This document shows positions 6,551 through 8,151 of a stretch of 8,151 nt of DNA, piece after piece; position 1 is the stretch's first letter; the number at the start of each line of letters is the position of its first letter. This DNA comes from Deltaproteobacteria bacterium. GTDB lineage: Bacteria > Desulfobacterota > Desulfuromonadia > Geobacterales > DSM-12255. Under the pieces are notes generated by a model that saw only the letters and a program-made list of their open reading frames with translations, was not told the DNA's origin and searched no databases. Made by a program: the position numbers and the translations under genes. The DNA lies in contig JAGFXN010000064.1 in assembly GCA_017861215.1 (NCBI GenBank), forward strand, positions 1 to 8,151, written 5' to 3'.

Positions 6551-7048
6551 TTACAGAATACTCAGCAGCTCCAGTTCAAAGGTCAGATTCTGCCCGGCCA
6601 GGGGATGATTTGCGTCGAAAGTAATCTCGTCGGCGGTAATTTCGACCACCGTTACCCCGAGTTCTTCATCATCCTCACCGGAAAGAATCAGTTCGTCCCC
6701 CACCTGCGCATCGAAATCCTCCGGAAGGTCCGTGACCGGTACCGTAAAGAGCTTCCCGTCATCAAACTCGCCGAACGCCTCTGCCGCCGGGATGACGACG
6801 TTCCGCTTCTCCCCCGCGGCCATTGCGGCAAGTGCACTTTCCACCGCCGGAAAAAACTCGCCCGAACCGATAACAAGCTCCATCGGGCCGGTTGCATGAC
6901 CGCAGCCGCAGTCGTCGGTGCTGCAGTCATCACTGCTGCAGTCGTCATCAGCGCAATCGCTCTCAAAGGTGGAGTCAAAGATCGTGCCGTCCTCCAGTTT
7001 GCCTACGTAGTTGAACAGTACTTTGGCCCCGTTTTTTGCTGTTCCCAT
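6551..7048 (-). CDS. slyD: SlyD-like FKBP-type peptidyl-prolyl cis-trans isomerase with Cys/Asp insert
   Basis: 165 residues. By family knowledge SlyD combines an FKBP proline-isomerase domain with an IF (insert-in-flap) chaperone domain. The FKBP part shows VLFNYVGKLEDGTIFDST (10-27), GPMELVIGSGEFFPAVESAL (54-73) and AAGEKRNVVIPAAEAFGE (77-94). The IF domain follows, and the end NHPLAGQNLTFELELL (147-162) is the SlyD signature. Two features are odd. A Cys/Asp-rich stretch (31-51) with C32, C37, C42, C47 and C49 plus H51 is inserted in the loop after the first strand pair. The metal-binding His/Cys-rich C-terminal tail of E. coli SlyD is absent: the protein stops right after the last strand. 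The start follows the membrane-protein stop without a gap (TAAATG), with AAGGGAG (7054-7060) as ribosome site. Confidence 0.92.
   Translation of the reverse strand: MGTAKNGAKVLFNYVGKLEDGTIFDSTFESDCADDDCSSDDCSTDDCGCGHATGPMELVIGSGEFFPAVESALAAMAAGEKRNVVIPAAEAFGEFDDGKLFTVPVTDLPEDFDAQVGDELILSGEDDEELGVTVVEITADEITFDANHPLAGQNLTFELELLSIL
6911..6955 (-). repeat. Three 15-bp tandem units encoding CxxDD repeats in the isomerase
   Basis: On the coding strand the units are TGCGCTGATGACGAC (6955-6941), TGCAGCAGTGATGAC (6940-6926) and TGCAGCACCGACGAC (6925-6911). They encode CADDD, CSSDD and CSTDD; a partial fourth follows as CGCGH. The second and third differ at 3 of 15 bases. Codon choice varies among the Asp codons, so this is not a very recent perfect duplication, but the regular period suggests growth by unit duplication. 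Confidence 0.8.
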
Positions 7049-7366
7049 TTACTCTCCCTTACCCTTCTGATCCGGCGCAGCGCCGTTATTATGACCGTCG
7101 TAACGGTCGATGTAGATATTCTTGTCAAGCCGGTCAAGCCCCTTTGCCATCAGCCGGAAACCGGACATGATCAGCATCAATCCCATGAAGACGAAGACAG
7201 GTTCGCGGACAACCAGGGACGTTATGCCGAGAGTCATGAAGGCAATGCCCAGCTTCTGGAACCTGCGCTGCCGCTGCACACCCCGGCTGTTTGCGGCAAA
7301 GGCATACAGCTGATAGCAGATAACCAGACCTGGCAGCGTGGCAAGAATTTCAATATATGCGAGCAT
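7049..7366 (-). CDS. Small predicted inner-membrane protein, family not recognised
   Basis: 105 residues with three hydrophobic segments, near 3-22, 40-53 and 55-73. A basic loop (RGVQRQRRFQK, 28-38) lies between the first two and would be cytoplasmic by the positive-inside rule. The C-terminal 30 residues are charged and hydrophilic (KNIYIDRYDG, then Gly/Lys-rich to the end) and probably cytoplasmic if there are three helices with the N-terminus outside. I recognise no domain and assign no function. The start at 7366 has a strong AAGGGGG-type ribosome site 5-6 nt upstream. The stop codon directly abuts the ATG of the slyD-like gene, so the two are surely co-transcribed. The order, membrane protein first and isomerase second, suggests a shared promoter in the 91-bp gap to yceH. 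Confidence 0.8.
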   Translation of the reverse strand: MLAYIEILATLPGLVICYQLYAFAANSRGVQRQRRFQKLGIAFMTLGITSLVVREPVFVFMGLMLIMSGFRLMAKGLDRLDKNIYIDRYDGHNNGAAPDQKGKGE

Positions 7367-7394
7367 AACAACCCCCTTGCTGCTGTTTTATCGG

Positions 7395-7423
7395 TTGACT
7401 CCCGAGGCCGGAAGATGGATTAT
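7395..7423 (+). promoter_or_regulatory. Candidate sigma-70 promoter for the yceH-family gene
   Basis: TTGACT (7395-7400, 5 of 6 consensus) and GATTAT (7418-7423, 4 of 6) are spaced by the optimal 17 nt. The predicted transcript would start near 7430 and have a leader of about 28 nt with AAGGAG at 7446-7451. It lies in the 91-bp region shared with the divergent membrane-protein gene, for which no equally good promoter is visible. Confidence 0.55.
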
Positions 7424-7457
7424 CCTGACCAAACCGGCTTGTCGCAAGGAGCAGTCC

Positions 7458-8111
7458 ATGAACCTTCCCATCAACGAGATCGAGTGCCGCATCCTCGGCG
7501 CCCTGATCGAAAAAGAGTTGACCACTCCTGAATATTATCCGTTAACTCTAAACGCTCTTACCAATGCATGCAACCAGAAATCGAACCGCGACCCGGTTAT
7601 GGCACTGGAAGAGAGTGACATTATCCGCGGTCTCGACCGGTTACGGTCGAAAGGGTTTGCCCGGTTATCCGGCGCCGGGGGAAGGGTGCCCAAATACTGC
7701 CACACGCTCGGCGAAACGTTTGCACCGCCGGAACTTGCCATCCTCGCCGAACTGCTGCTGCGCGGCTCGCAAACGCTTGGCGAACTCCGCAGTCGCTGTG
7801 AACGGATGGCCTCATTTGCCGATAGCGCTGCTGTTGAAGAGGCAATGAACGAACTGCAGCAATTCGAGCAGCAGCTGGTTATGCTCCTCCCCCGCCAGCC
7901 GGGGCAGAAGGAGCAGCGGTATGCGCACCTGCTGTCAGGAACGCCGCCGACCTCTGTTGTGGAACGCCAACCGCCGCCGGAAGCAGCCAGAGTCAGGGTA
8001 ATGGCGGAGGATGAGCGGCTTGCCGCCCTGGAAGCGGAAGTTGCGGCCACAAGGGAAGAGGTAGCCGCGTTGCGCCGGATGATGGAGGAGTTCAAGGCCC
8101 AGTTTGAGTGA
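7458..8111 (+). CDS. yceH: YceH family (DUF480) winged-helix protein
   Basis: 217 residues, close to the E. coli YceH length. The signature stretches are LGALIEKELTTPEYYPLTLN (13-32), ACNQKSNRDPVM (37-48), LLLRGSQTLGELRSRCERM (99-117) and LPRQPGQKEQRYAHLLSG (144-161), all strongly matching the family. The structure known for the family is two winged-helix domains; the C-terminus (about 184-212, RLAALEAEVAATREEVAALRR region) is a predicted coiled coil, as in E. coli. The cellular role is not established, although the fold suggests nucleic-acid binding or regulation. The start at 7458 was chosen over an in-frame ATG at 7338 because AAGGAG (7446-7451) precedes it at 6-nt spacing, family similarity begins there, and the longer form would cover the promoter and overlap the divergent gene. 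Confidence 0.93.
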   Translation: MNLPINEIECRILGALIEKELTTPEYYPLTLNALTNACNQKSNRDPVMALEESDIIRGLDRLRSKGFARLSGAGGRVPKYCHTLGETFAPPELAILAELLLRGSQTLGELRSRCERMASFADSAAVEEAMNELQQFEQQLVMLLPRQPGQKEQRYAHLLSGTPPTSVVERQPPPEAARVRVMAEDERLAALEAEVAATREEVAALRRMMEEFKAQFE

Positions 8112-8151
8112 CTGGTGCGCGCCGCCAGTGCCGACAGATCATGCAAGATGG

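Noticed and set aside
7338..8111. N-terminally extended version of the yceH-family gene
   Set aside because: The 40 extra residues have no family similarity, overlap the divergent membrane-protein gene and include the promoter. The Met at 7458 has a strong Shine-Dalgarno.
8112..8151. Possible start of another gene at the right edge (ATG near 8131 or 8147)
   Set aside because: No Shine-Dalgarno precedes either ATG and only a few codons are present, so no gene can be supported.

Overview
The window is an ordinary-looking, densely coded stretch of a GC-rich bacterial chromosome (roughly 60% G+C by eye). It holds ten protein genes, one of them a 26-codon small ORF. I see no RNA genes, insertion sequences, phage genes or CRISPR arrays. 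A large tungsten-type aldehyde:ferredoxin oxidoreductase (AOR), a Tpx peroxiredoxin and a SlyD-like FKBP suggest an anaerobic or microaerophilic Gram-negative. The gene content and base composition fit Desulfuromonadales/Geobacter-like bacteria, but that assignment is inference and could not be tested here.

Left block, minus strand (47-2344): a PaaI-like hotdog thioesterase, an inositol-monophosphatase family phosphatase (SuhB-like) and a ketopantoate reductase (PanE) read in that order as a probable operon. The last two overlap by ATGA. The 85-bp gap between thioesterase and phosphatase is almost filled by an inverted repeat whose two arms are built from 7-bp units. A 111-bp divergent intergenic region follows. 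It contains four copies of TGTCA/TGACA overlapping a candidate sigma-70 promoter for the AOR gene.

Central block, plus strand (2456-6538): a 726-residue AOR-family enzyme with unusual cysteine spacing at its predicted iron-sulfur site, then tpx, a 26-codon ORF with a perfect Shine-Dalgarno, and a 12-TM MFS transporter. The small ORF starts 12 nt after the tpx stop and overlaps the transporter start by ATGA. tpx, the small ORF and the transporter therefore look translationally coupled.

Right block: a minus-strand pair encodes a small three-helix membrane protein and a SlyD-like peptidyl-prolyl isomerase, with stop and start codons abutting. The isomerase carries an inserted Cys/Asp repeat. 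Divergent from this pair is a YceH (DUF480) family gene with a recognisable promoter, which ends 40 bp before the window edge.

Most genes are recognisable household or redox functions. The most notable items are the coupled small ORF, the CxxDD-repeat insert in the isomerase, the shifted AOR cysteine motif, the heptamer-repeat hairpin and the TGTCA cluster.
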